NCBI GenBank assembly: GCA_011032825.1
Contig: JAADJZ010000004.1
Coordinates: 1,550,001-1,614,000 of the forward strand
From: Massariosphaeria phaeospora
Taxonomy: Eukaryota > Ascomycota > Dothideomycetes > Pleosporales
Direction of reading: 5' to 3'
DNA length: 64,000 bases
The position numbers were made by a program, and so were the translations under genes. The notes below the pieces were generated by a model, which worked only from the letters and a program-made list of their open reading frames with translations, had not been told where the DNA came from and made no database searches. Positions 34,215-43,558 of the stretch are shown here, in pieces (position 1 is the stretch's first letter; each line of letters starts with the position of its first letter).

Positions 34215-35857
34215 CAGGTTCGCGCATTATGCCCTGTCTTGCCGCAGCGTCTACAGCGTCGTTGTCGTGGTGCTACACCTGCTGCACCATCACCACCTAA
34301 CCCCTCTGCAACTGTTTCCTGCTCACTACTACCTTTCTTAACAGCTAACTTGGCCCTAGCTTCTATTGTAAGCGTACTCTTTTTCTAAATGTACTTTTGT
34401 TTACGACTTTTACGCTTAGTTGCAGCCTTAACAGTAGTGCAAAGCTAGGCAATTTTATTAACTATCAATGCGTGTTTGTGGGCTACTACTAACGCGCCTT
34501 TCTCAAGCTTCCGCAGCGACTCAACAATAAAATTTGGTAATAAGTTGACGCGCGACCTAACTCTACTTCGAATGAGAGTAGATTGAGCCTCAAACTCGCG
34601 CGCGTTGCTTGGTGTTTGCGACTCCCAGACAGTAAGTTGCTGAGGCAGCTAGTCAGGTGTACGGAGACGCACATCAAGCCTTGATATCACAGCATCTAGG
34701 TTGTGTGGAACAAGCCTAGCACTTCTAAAGGCTCCCTTAATGCCCTCTACTGTAAACGTCTTGAAATAGGCTGTTTTAAACGCAGTAAGGAAGTCTGGTT
34801 TGGCAATGTGGGTAACAGACCTGCGCACCAAGAGCATGATCTCAGTACTATATGCGCGCTTCAACGGCGAAAAGCAGCCCACGTTAAGGGGCTGCAGCAG
34901 GTGCGACGAGTGTAGGGGCATATACAAGGTGATAATCTTGTGTTCTGTGCAGTAATCCTAGAAAGCGAGCGAGTTATAGCTCTCATGGCCGTTCAAAATT
35001 AGTAGCCTACTGCTCTCTACAGTACGCGACACAGTAGACGCGTTAAAGTGCTTTAACCACGCGATTCCAAGCTCATTATTTGTCTAGCCATTCTTACTAA
35101 CAGTGAGAACCTAGTCGCGAGGTATAGAGTTGTCTTCGTACCACGTAGAGACGTGAACCTTGCCAGCGTAGATAATAAAGGGTAGAATCGCCCACCCACC
35201 AGCGCAGATGCAACTAATAACAGTAACCCACTCGCGATCGCCTGGCTGAACTATCTTAGGTTTCTTACGTCTCTCTAAAGCTGTGATAACAAGCTAGGAG
35301 CCTATAACGCTTATCATAAAGCCAGATTTATTAAAGTTGTAGGTGTCTTTATCTAGGATGCTATGCTTCTCTTTCACGTTGACTACAAGCTTAAACCACG
35401 CGTTTATAACCTCAGGATCTTCCTGTTTCTTCTTTTAGTCATCGTAGGATCGAGTCTAACGCGTTCTAAGCTCCTCCTGTCGCTTAATAAATCGATCTGG
35501 CTAGTTGATGCCAACAGGCTTGATCCCTCGGTGGGCGCGCAGGTTATTGGCTATATCTCGCAGTAGGCCCTTCGACGGTGGGAACCCTCTTGAATCTAGG
35601 TCAAGTATACGCTCTACTATCGCGTCCTCTTCAAGCGGCGTGAGATTCTTGCGGTTGGGCTCGCAATCGCGTCGTGAGGCTCGTCCGCGGGCTCGATGGT
35701 TGAGGGTACCTTGAGGCACAAGATAGGCGCGCGCAGCAGCTCGTTGGGAAAAAGACGCGTTAGATTCTGTAGCTCTAATAGCAATAGTTATTCTAGCTTC
35801 GTTACTAGATGATATAGTAGATAGTGGTGGTGGCATGGTGATAGTACTGTTGCTCAC
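34215..35857 (-). pseudogene. Fot1/pogo DDE transposase pseudogene
   Basis: The N-terminal part (35857-35501) holds the CENP-B/Psq-type helix-turn-helix DNA-binding region (LTPLEEDAIVERILDL, PPSKGLLRDIANNLRA). The frame then carries repeated stops. Later pieces match the DDE_1 endonuclease domain: YNFNKSGFM, REWVTVISCICAGG, NGHESYNS and LHSSHLLQPLNVGCFSPLKRAY (34927-34649). The NGH triplet replaces the DGH normally holding the second catalytic Asp. A CCHC zinc knuckle (C-x2-C-x3-GH-x4-C) survives near the C-terminus, about 34216-34262. Several stops are TAG or TAA where Gln is expected, consistent with C-to-T change. The protein cannot be made. Confidence 0.88.
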
Positions 35858-35917
35858 AGTACGATTTTGGTGGGGTGACTCGCTCGATGGTGTGACTCGC
35901 TCGATGGTGGATCACGT
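35844..35917. repeat. Right terminal inverted repeat
   Basis: Inverted copy of 34055-34128, with the same 17-bp subrepeat twice. It is followed by the TA duplication. Confidence 0.93.
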
Positions 35918-35919
35918 TA

Positions 35920-36370
35920 TATGCAAGAGGTCGAAGATCCTAGATGTACTAGTTAGTTTATGCTGTTGTGGCTCAACAATGTCATTGTGCTGTAACATTG
36001 ATGCAACTTACTTGAGAGTAACTGCTATAGTCCTGGAAACTGATTGGAGAAGGGCAGACGGATTATATGGGTCGTCTAGAAGAAGAAGTGTAAATAAAAG
36101 CTATGGCTTGATGCGGGATTGCCGTGTTTCCAATATTGATGGAAGCAGGAAATATATGGAACCGTGTCGTCCATTGAACGAAAGCCGTGTGCGGACTCCA
36201 ATACATTGTGGAAGACGACGAATGACAAACTTGTTTGAAATAGTAAGAGGACATTGAGAAATTATATAAGATATGCTTGAAATGAATAGATAAGTCTCAT
36301 CGACTTTGGTTATTATTACTAGTATGTGATCAGCAGAACAATCGAACGTTACCTAGGTAACATCATAGAT
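35920..36370. other. Intergenic region between transposon and RING gene
   Basis: AT-rich, no supported gene. It ends at the stop codon of the second RING gene. Confidence 0.5.
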
Positions 36371-37870
36371 CTACTCACCGAACCGATAGAAGATGGTGTG
36401 ATCTCCCACCATCACAAACGCCTCAGCATCCCGAACCACAGCCAAAGTCTGGCCATTTCGGTGCCTGACCCGAAAGCCGCGGCCGCCACCAAGGCGAGAC
36501 GTAGCCCCCACATTACGAAGCTCACTCACGATGACGTGATTCCGTTGTTCGAGCCAAGTCCGAGCTTCCTGGAGACGGCGTCGATTAGCTTGGCGGTGGT
36601 TCTCGTTGAGACGGCGTATTCCGTTAGTGGGAGGGCGACGGTGGTGTTCGCGGCGCTCGCGGCGGCCTGGATATCGGTTGGTCGGGATCGGACCGATAAT
36701 TTCTCGGTCCTCTGAGTCAAGATCCATACCGTCTGTGGGAACAGGAGATTCTTCTGATTCGTGGTCTACCTGCTGCTCTGCTTCAGCTTCCATTGCGAGA
36801 TCCGCTGGAGCTTCCACTTCGCCCTCTATTTGGGCGTCGCTATTGGGATCCTCTTGGACTTCGACGTCGTGATTTGCTTCAGCTTCCACTTCATTCGCTT
36901 GACCTTCCACTGCGTGATCCTCTTGAATATCGACGTGGGGATTCGCTTGAACATCAACGTCGGGATCTGCTTGAGCCTCGACTTCGTCATCTACTCGAGC
37001 TTGGAGGTGACGATGCGCTCCAGCTTCCACTTCGAGATTTGCCTGAGCCTCCACTTCGGGATTTGCCAGAGGCTCCACTTCCGGATCTGCTTGAACTTGA
37101 TCGGCTTGAGGTTCCGCTTCAGGATTTTCTTGAAGTTCAACGTCTTGTTCTCCTTGAGGAGCCACTTGCTGTTCCGCTTGAGGTTCTGCTGTAGGAACTG
37201 CTGGAAATTCTGCTGCTTGAGGCCCCGCTTGAGGATCCCCATGCTCCACCGCTTCTGGGATGCGAAAAAGCTGCCGTGTGTGCTGTTCATGTAGAGCCAG
37301 CAGCGCAATCCCGCTCGGGTAAATATCGAGCCCTTCTTGGTGTACTAACGACTCAATACGGCGGGTAACCACATACCTGATCCATCGATCACCCGCCCTC
37401 GCGTGATCGAGAGAAATGAGACAATCCTCCATTGCATCGTGAAACCAGTCTAGAAACCTTCCAGCGATGGGCACAAAATTTTGGCCGCGGGAGAGCTCGA
37501 TGAAGAACATTCGATCAGTTTGAATCATGATGTCCTCGAAGTTCCACCTGTTCAAAGTAGGATCTGTATCTTTCAATAGGAGGGCCAATTGCAGGGGTTC
37601 AAGCACTTCGGGGTGGCAGAGCTCAGCCCGGCACGATGGGCACGTGTTCCGGCGTTCCGCGACACTGTGCAACCATCTCACAAGACACTCACGATGAAGC
37701 TTGTGGTTGCAGCGGTCGATGCAGACGACGTTTTCTGGTACCTCCCCGAATGTTGACTGGCATATCGGGCAGGCCTCGTCGGGGTCAGGAGTTTCGACCG
37801 GACTAAGACCGCGTCTGATAAAGACCCACCTGCGCGCGAGGGGTTCAAAGGGAACAGGCGAATTTGGCAT
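36371..37870 (-). CDS. RING-H2 protein with long acidic repeat region
   Basis: Single exon, 499 residues from the preferred ATG at 37870 (MPNSPVPFEPLARRW). A frame extension to 37963 adds unconserved sequence. The RING-H2 finger follows at once: C34-x2-C37 (ACPICQ), CNHKLHREC and CPSC. A helical region (WFHDAMEDCLISLDHARAGDRW, LDIYPSGIALLALHEQH) is shared in outline with the RING protein at 33.4 kb. The middle third (about 36,790-37,200 in DNA) is a degenerate repeat of Glu-Val-Glu-Ala-Gln-Ala-Asn/Asp-Pro units, very acidic and probably disordered. A basic Arg-rich segment (RRERREHHRRPP) and a short conserved-looking C-terminus (VMVGDHTIFYRFGE) follow. Probably an E3 ubiquitin ligase; substrate unknown. 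Confidence 0.8.
   Translation of the reverse strand: MPNSPVPFEPLARRWVFIRRGLSPVETPDPDEACPICQSTFGEVPENVVCIDRCNHKLHRECLVRWLHSVAERRNTCPSCRAELCHPEVLEPLQLALLLKDTDPTLNRWNFEDIMIQTDRMFFIELSRGQNFVPIAGRFLDWFHDAMEDCLISLDHARAGDRWIRYVVTRRIESLVHQEGLDIYPSGIALLALHEQHTRQLFRIPEAVEHGDPQAGPQAAEFPAVPTAEPQAEQQVAPQGEQDVELQENPEAEPQADQVQADPEVEPLANPEVEAQANLEVEAGAHRHLQARVDDEVEAQADPDVDVQANPHVDIQEDHAVEGQANEVEAEANHDVEVQEDPNSDAQIEGEVEAPADLAMEAEAEQQVDHESEESPVPTDGMDLDSEDREIIGPIPTNRYPGRRERREHHRRPPTNGIRRLNENHRQANRRRLQEARTWLEQRNHVIVSELRNVGATSRLGGGRGFRVRHRNGQTLAVVRDAEAFVMVGDHTIFYRFGE
36790..37200. repeat. Degenerate acidic-peptide coding repeats
   Basis: Short units of about 24-36 bp of the type GCTTCCACTTC...GATTTGCTTGA recur, encoding EVEAQANPEV-like peptides on the minus strand. 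Unit lengths vary in steps of three, so the frame is preserved. Confidence 0.7.
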
Positions 37871-38797
37871 CTTGAAGATCAGTCTGTTGGAGTTACATGA
37901 GAGAGGAAGAGTGTGTAGCGCCTTTGGGGGGTTATTGGTCCTTTCTATATACCCTCCTTCCACTTCTAATTGTACTCACACAGCGATGAGAATTAGACAG
38001 CGCTGCTGTCGCAGCACAATTCTAGCACCAGGTATACACGATGCAGTTCCCAGTCTCTTTGTTATACCGTGGTCTGTTCAGAGGCTGGTATCCGGGTGGG
38101 CATCCGTCCTGCACAATGATCGTTGGCATTGAATAATCTGTCTTCGTGTTGAATATATATCCTCATAGCGCAAAGCGGGTTGAGTGATACAAATTTGCTC
38201 TTATATAGAGGAATGGTGTTTTCTATGATAGGAGAAGAGGCGAAATTATACAAGCTAGGATCAACCAGAATCCTCGAAATATGAGAGTTGGGTCCCCATA
38301 CGCCGCTACAGACTGTATGCCTAGAAATTTGACCTAGGCATGTAGTATGTTGGACTTTGGATAGATGGCCGTCCAGGAGTCGTTTGATGTGCCACAAGCC
38401 ATCGCATGCACTGCCACGTGGCAGGGTCGTACAAGTGACGTATGTAATGACGTGAGAAACCTCCGATGAGGCTGAAGTTTGTAGCGATGCCGCAATCCCG
38501 GAACAGATAGTAAAGTGTGGGGAGAGCTAATAGGACGGTTATCTGCATAATCGAGCCATGCGCGGATATGGGAAAAAAGCCATGTGGCTCGCCAATCTCG
38601 GGCAAGTAAAGGTAAAGAAAAAATAGCACGAAGACAGGCCGATTGTATACATTACTCGCGTTGGGCACTACCTCACTCCGCTCCGGGGCCGTGTCGACCA
38701 ACCGCAACCAAATCAGAACTCATCAGGCTGTGAAAAGGGGTGAACCCTCTGATGTAAACCCTCCAGTGCTGATGGGAACCGAGCTCTTCATTATCCG
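37871..38797. other. Intergenic region
   Basis: Upstream of the RING gene. A 128-codon minus-strand frame (38321-38707) contains a hydrophobic stretch but no motif or partner exon I can support, so it is not called. Confidence 0.4.
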
Positions 38798-39058
38798 TCA
38801 TGTATACCGCGGAGTTCCACCGGCAAATCCTTTGTACGTCCAGCCATCCCGCTGCATGCGACCACACGAAGGGCATAACCCTATATGCTCAACTGGCCGA
38901 GGATGGCACGGTGGCTGAAGTTTGAAAGGGATACCGGGAGAATGCGGCTGCGGTCTGTGTATGCGCATAAGTTGGTCGTAGAGATCCATGCAAAATTGCC
39001 CGTAGATAAATTGTCTATGGCCACATTGACGATATGTGTGGACCTTGTCTTCACACAT
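38798..39058 (-). CDS. Small Cys/His-rich protein
   Basis: Single exon, 86 residues from the ATG at 39058. The longer frame upstream to 39274 is unconserved. The protein has MCEDKVHTYRQCGHRQFIYGQFC at the start (shown here only as its pattern: M-C, C-G-H, C) and CPSCGRMQRDGW near the end, with PCHPR between. This spacing of CxxC and CGH resembles small zinc-binding proteins common in filamentous fungi and annotated as hypothetical. No signal peptide. A downstream exon after GGTPRYT is possible. Confidence 0.5.
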   Translation of the reverse strand: MCEDKVHTYRQCGHRQFIYGQFCMDLYDQLMRIHRPQPHSPGIPFKLQPPCHPRPVEHIGLCPSCGRMQRDGWTYKGFAGGTPRYT

Positions 39059-40425
39059 CTTAAGGGAGACCTGCTGAAAAATAGGGCCTAGAGAAACTGT
39101 TCCTGTATTGACTTTGCGAGAACGATGGGATTTCTGACACTCCTCTGTAATGGGTATCGTTCGGCATCCACGGTAGAAGATAGAGATACGCTGTAAGAAA
39201 TGTGCGATAGTCTCCCTTTTGAACTGAGCTAACTGCGCTAGTCTTCCAGTCCGTACCCTACTGTTTACTGGCAAAATGCGCAGGGAGTTGTTGGCGATGC
39301 GACGTCACCCATGTGGAGTACCATGTTGATTGAGCGGTGCCTGGTATCGATACGTATTTGCAGGCGCATTTATCTGTGGAACGATGTTTTCCACTTTGTG
39401 ACAATCATGGCTGGACATGGATCTGTGTCGCAAACGGCGAAACACGTGGAAAATAAGAGAGAAGTCTTTCCATACCATAACATCAGCCGTTTTGAGGTAT
39501 GAGCCTGAGATAATGGAACTGCCGAATCCGAAATGTACCGATACGCAAGGTATATTCGCCTGAAGTTATGGAAATTACTCACATGAGGGTCCATGGTAAT
39601 GACAGAATGAGGCATCATTGTAGCAGTAGGTGACGACTGTTTGTCGGTTTCTGATTGTTGGGCCAACAGCTTCTAGTTGGCTCTGATCCATATACGCTGT
39701 CACATAACTGGCATGCAGTAAATGCAATGATTTTACCTACTGCGCGACTCTTAGAAGGACTAAGCTGACGTTAAAGGACGAACGAAGTGTTGAAGTTTGC
39801 GAGTGAAGGGCCGGTGAACAGCATATCCCAGGGTATGACAGGAATAGGCTCCTGATTGATATGTGCTTTTGATGGGATTGATGATATTGATGATGATTGC
39901 AATGAGTGTCGATGTGATGGAGCGATGAGAGGTTAACGTGTGCGTTTGAGCAGGTGGCCTAGTCCGGTTGTGGCCTAGTGGGCCAGAGCGGGGATCGAAC
40001 TTCCCTTCCCCGCTGCCACGTCTGGTCGACCCAAAAACTGCAAACTTCAGCCAGATCGATCTCCATCTCATCCCAGCGAAGACCGCATCTAGCCTTTGCA
40101 CTATGGCCGCTGCACTATGCCCCAGCAGGAAGTCAGCAGTGCCGATCCCAAGTATCAACTCCAGGGCCCCGCTCTCTATCGACTTTACCCCTCAGGAGAT
40201 CTTAGAGCCAATTGGATGACCCTGGATTTACATTAGCTACCGACATATGCTGTTGACAAGATCCTGGATGATGGGTGACACAGGCTGAGGGGTCAATGAC
40301 GTCTTGACAGGGACCGCCGTAGAAAAGACAGACGGGAAGACTGCGCTGTCGATCCAGTTCATGTCGGCGCCCAAGTGTCCTCAAGATACAATCCCCTGGC
40401 TACAGTAAGATTTAAATCACCAAAG
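39059..40425. other. Intergenic region with hairpin
   Basis: No supported gene. It contains a perfect 8-bp-stem hairpin (39987-39994 pairing with 40007-40014, 12-nt loop) and GTGGCCTAGT twice just before it. Confidence 0.45.
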
Positions 40426-41526
40426 ATGAGCGCCATCATTCCCGTCGACCTGCTCGCCGCCGCCACCAACCCAGCCTACTTCTCCTCCCTCGTGACAACC
40501 AACATCTCCAACCCCACGACCATTGCCCTGCTCGCATACAACGACACCTTCAGCACCTCTATCCTCGGCCCCTCTGCCACCGCCCGCCAACTCTACAGCC
40601 TCGACTACCATGCCTTCCACGAAGCCGGCGCCCACAACCTAGCCACCAACTCCCTCTACATAACCGCGAATTTCGCCTCGCTGTCCACCCCCACCAACGT
40701 CACGATCCTCGACCTCTCGAACAACTACTCCATGTCCACGGTCCAGTACCCCGACCTGCACCAGCCCAACGGCGGCACAAGCTGGTACCCACCGGGCTCC
40801 CCCACCGGCAACGGCACCACACCCCCCAACCTCCTCTTCTGCGACCAAGGTGACTTGACCCACAACTCCGGGCTCCTCTCCGTCGACCCCCTCACCAACA
40901 CCTCAACCATAATCCTGAACAACTACCTCAGCCGCAACTTCTCCTCCGTCAACGACGTGCGGCAGCACCCGCTTACCGGCGACCTCTGGTTCACCGACGC
41001 CGACTACGGCTACGTGCGCGGCTTCCGGCCGCCGCCCAGCATCCCCAAGCAAATCTACCGCTTCCGCCCCTCGACGGGCGAAATCGCCGTTGTGGCTGAC
41101 GGCTTCACGCAGAGCAACGGCATCGAGTTCTCACCCGATCTGAAGACACTGTACGTCGCCGACACGGGCGCCATCCAGTTCGAGCGCAACTTCACCCGCC
41201 CGGCTACCATCTACGCCTTTGATGTCGTCGACGGCGGCACGCGCTTGCAGAACCGGCGCACGTTTGCGTATGTCGATAGCGGGTATCCGGATGGGGTGCA
41301 CACGGACACGCAGGGCAATGTGTGGGCGGGATGCGGCGATGGCGTGCACGTGTGGAGTGCGGGCGGGACGCTGCTGGGCAAGATCTGGGTGGGTGTGGAG
41401 ACGAATAATTTTGCGTTTTTGCCCGGCGCGGTGCTGGTGTTTACGAATGGGCAATTGTGGGCTGTGGAGGGGGTGCGGGCGGTGGGCAGGGAGGTTTGTA
41501 GGGATTTTGGGGAGTGTGGCGGGTGA
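40426..41526 (+). CDS. SMP-30/gluconolactonase-like beta-propeller protein
   Basis: Single exon, 366 residues from ATG 40426; an in-frame ATG at 40375 would add 17 residues. Family features of the SMP-30/gluconolactonase/lactonohydrolase six-bladed propeller are visible: NDVRQHPLTGDLWFTDADYGY, QIYRFRPSTGEIAVVADGF, QSNGIEFSPDLKTLYVADTG, and YVDSGYPDGVHTDTQGNVWAG. The metal-ligand Asn and Asp residues lie in the NDV, SNGI and PDG loops. The enzyme probably opens a lactone. The many N-x-S/T sites near the N-terminus are typical of a secreted protein, yet no clear signal peptide is seen, so a small upstream exon may be missing. The coding sequence is strongly C-rich in its first half. Confidence 0.85.
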   Translation: MSAIIPVDLLAAATNPAYFSSLVTTNISNPTTIALLAYNDTFSTSILGPSATARQLYSLDYHAFHEAGAHNLATNSLYITANFASLSTPTNVTILDLSNNYSMSTVQYPDLHQPNGGTSWYPPGSPTGNGTTPPNLLFCDQGDLTHNSGLLSVDPLTNTSTIILNNYLSRNFSSVNDVRQHPLTGDLWFTDADYGYVRGFRPPPSIPKQIYRFRPSTGEIAVVADGFTQSNGIEFSPDLKTLYVADTGAIQFERNFTRPATIYAFDVVDGGTRLQNRRTFAYVDSGYPDGVHTDTQGNVWAGCGDGVHVWSAGGTLLGKIWVGVETNNFAFLPGAVLVFTNGQLWAVEGVRAVGREVCRDFGECGG

Positions 41527-42265
41527 TGATGGGGAGGGGAAACATATATAATGAGTATGCAATTCGATTCAGCGCGGCAGTATATAAAGCCGGCGATGTG
41601 AACGCCAGTCCATCCCATTCCATCCGTATGCAGGGGTATAAACCGAACCCGTTGATCCATGCACCCCAGTACTCCCAAGTAGTTAAAGGAAAAACCCGAG
41701 CAAGCAAACAGGCACGACAAATGCCACGCCGATGTACGCCCTAACAGTTCATGCTGCATGCCATGTGCCTAAAGAGACCAATTGGTCCAAGAGGGAAAGA
41801 AAATTCCACCCATCTCGCTCAACAGCCAGCAGCGTCAATGCAACCCAAGCCATCCAGGATCCCATCACGAGCACGCGGATGTCGAATGCATGCGAATGCG
41901 ATAGAGCTCTCATCGGTACAATCGAATCTGTATGCGTAGAATGAATGGGAAGATTCCCCTCTTGTTGTTTAATGGCCTGCCACGAACAAGGAAAGAGGGT
42001 ATTAGTAAAGGGTTCTCTTGATCATCGCAGCTCATATCATCTCGCAAACAATGCAAACGCAAAAACACCACAAATGCAAAAAGAAACAGCCAAACACCAC
42101 AAATGCTCAAAGGGGAACGAACCAAGGAAAAAACAAACGCTATGCCGGATACAATGCAAGAAAAAAGCAAGTCTAGAAAATATGAGAATGCAGTAATGGA
42201 ATTAAACAGAAATGCAACGAGATGATGATGATGGATGTTCAAACAGAACCGCACTGCGGAAAAGT
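41527..42265. other. Convergent intergenic region
   Basis: Lies between two convergent stop codons. AT-rich and A-rich in part; no gene. Confidence 0.5.
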
Positions 42266-43558
42266 TCAAGCTGCCAATGCGAACCTACCACGGAACTTAG
42301 CGCCGTTGGCGTGCTGGACGACGTGCTCGGCGCGCGCGGCGATGGTCTGCGTGACGGCTGGAGCAGTAACAGTGACTTTGACGGTCTGCACAACAGTCGT
42401 CATGCCACCCGGGCCAGGCACACCCGGACCAGGCGCGACCGGGGCAGGAGCGCCGCTAGGAGCCGGCGAAGCGACCGGAGCAGCAGGGCTACCTGGGAGC
42501 TGTGTCATAGTCGGGATTGGGGCAGCAGCCGCGCCAGTGCTGTTGGAGAGGGGTGCTTTGCTGGTGACGATAGCGGCCGGAGGACCCGAGGCGCCAGCAG
42601 AGGGCGCGACGGTCGGGGCGGGCGCGCTGCCGCTGAAGACGGGGCCAACTTCGGCTTTGATGGCGTCGGTGATGAGGGCAGTGCGCGAGGCGAAGTCCTT
42701 GACGGCCATGGCCATGGCGTCTTGCTGGGCGAGACCGAGCTGGGCGGTGGCGTCCTGGGCGACGGTGTCGACGACGTCGACGTCGATGCACGTCGAGTAG
42801 TACTCGTCTTTGCCCTTGGGGAGACCGGGGTCCTGGCCGGGCACCGTGTTCCATTGCCACACCCAGTAGAGCGTGTAGGGCTTGCCGGTGGTGGCGTCCT
42901 TGGGGACGGCGGCGTTGGTCTCGCAGAACAGAGGGTAGTTGCCCGGTCCGTCAGTAGAGGCCTGGCCCATAGCGAAGTTAGGCGTGGCTTTCTGGCGATC
43001 CGTTGACTCGGCCTGCTCATTCATCTCGTAGCAACGGCCATCGTCAAAGTCGTTCATATTGAGCAGAAGCCCGCGCTTATCGCCGCCTTGGCCATCCTTG
43101 GTCCAGCGGAGAACCTCGACGAGCTTCTCGTCCTCCTTGGGCTGCGTTGTGCCGTAGACGAAGACGGTGCCACCTTTCTCGGGCTTGCCCTTCTGGTTGT
43201 CGGGCTTGGTGACGTGGCCGTTCTCTGAGTAGCGCATGGCGAAGAAGCCGCCGGGCGTGGCCTGGAGGCGAGGGTACTTGTCCTCCGACTGTTTGGCGGA
43301 GCGCTGGTTCGGATGGCAGAGCGGGGTCTTCTCGTCGATGAAGGGACCGCCCGCATCGTTCTGAGGAAGCTGAAAGTTCATGGACTTGACGCCGTCGTAG
43401 TCGGCATCATGCTTTGACTTGAATCCACGCGGATAGCCGAACTCGCCGACGTATTGGCCTTGCTCGTTGACGTTGCGCAGCTGCTCGATCCAGGAATGAC
43501 CGAGGACAGCCGGAGCGAGCGCCACGGCGAGGGCGGCCTTCGCGAGGAAGCCGTACAT
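42266..43558 (-). CDS. Secreted LPMO-like DUF7492 protein
   Basis: Single exon, 430 residues from the ATG at 43558. A longer frame to 43810 lacks a signal peptide. A signal peptide of about 20 residues (ends APAVLG) is followed directly by His21 (HSWIEQL), so the mature protein would start with a histidine, as in lytic polysaccharide monooxygenases. A second candidate brace histidine is H115 (ENGHVTKPD). YTLYWVWQWNT followed by STCIDVDVVD resembles the end of an LPMO core. Six or more Cys could form disulfides. After about residue 290 comes a Pro/Ala/Gly/Ser-rich linker and a short C-terminal region (VKVTVTAPAVTQTIAAR). I associate this architecture with fungal DUF7492 proteins. Copper oxidase activity is inference. 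The extreme C-terminus might be altered by an intron near GTAGGT (about 42285). Confidence 0.82.
   Translation of the reverse strand: MYGFLAKAALAVALAPAVLGHSWIEQLRNVNEQGQYVGEFGYPRGFKSKHDADYDGVKSMNFQLPQNDAGGPFIDEKTPLCHPNQRSAKQSEDKYPRLQATPGGFFAMRYSENGHVTKPDNQKGKPEKGGTVFVYGTTQPKEDEKLVEVLRWTKDGQGGDKRGLLLNMNDFDDGRCYEMNEQAESTDRQKATPNFAMGQASTDGPGNYPLFCETNAAVPKDATTGKPYTLYWVWQWNTVPGQDPGLPKGKDEYYSTCIDVDVVDTVAQDATAQLGLAQQDAMAMAVKDFASRTALITDAIKAEVGPVFSGSAPAPTVAPSAGASGPPAAIVTSKAPLSNSTGAAAAPIPTMTQLPGSPAAPVASPAPSGAPAPVAPGPGVPGPGGMTTVVQTVKVTVTAPAVTQTIAARAEHVVQHANGAKFRGRFALAA

Larger units (their letters stand above)
34055..35917 (-). mobile_element. Fot1/pogo-type DNA transposon, inactivated
   Basis: A complete 1,863-bp Tc1/mariner-superfamily element of the Fot1/pogo group. 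It has 74-bp terminal inverted repeats beginning ACGTGATCC and is flanked by a TA target-site duplication (34053-34054 and 35918-35919). It carries one transposase gene on the minus strand. It sits between two RING-finger genes, 35 bp from the start codon of one. The repeats differ from each other at only one position, so the insertion is not very old, yet the gene is full of stop codons, which fits RIP-type mutation rather than slow decay. Confidence 0.92.

Noticed and set aside
38321..38707. 128-codon minus-strand frame with hydrophobic stretch
   Set aside because: No family resemblance, no plausible neighbouring exon and no clear start context.
39957..40110. Possible tRNA gene (TGGCCTAGTGGG A-box-like, AGTTCGATCCC B-box-like on opposite strand)
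   Set aside because: The two box-like strings are on opposite strands or too far apart, and no cloverleaf with proper T- and D-stems can be formed.
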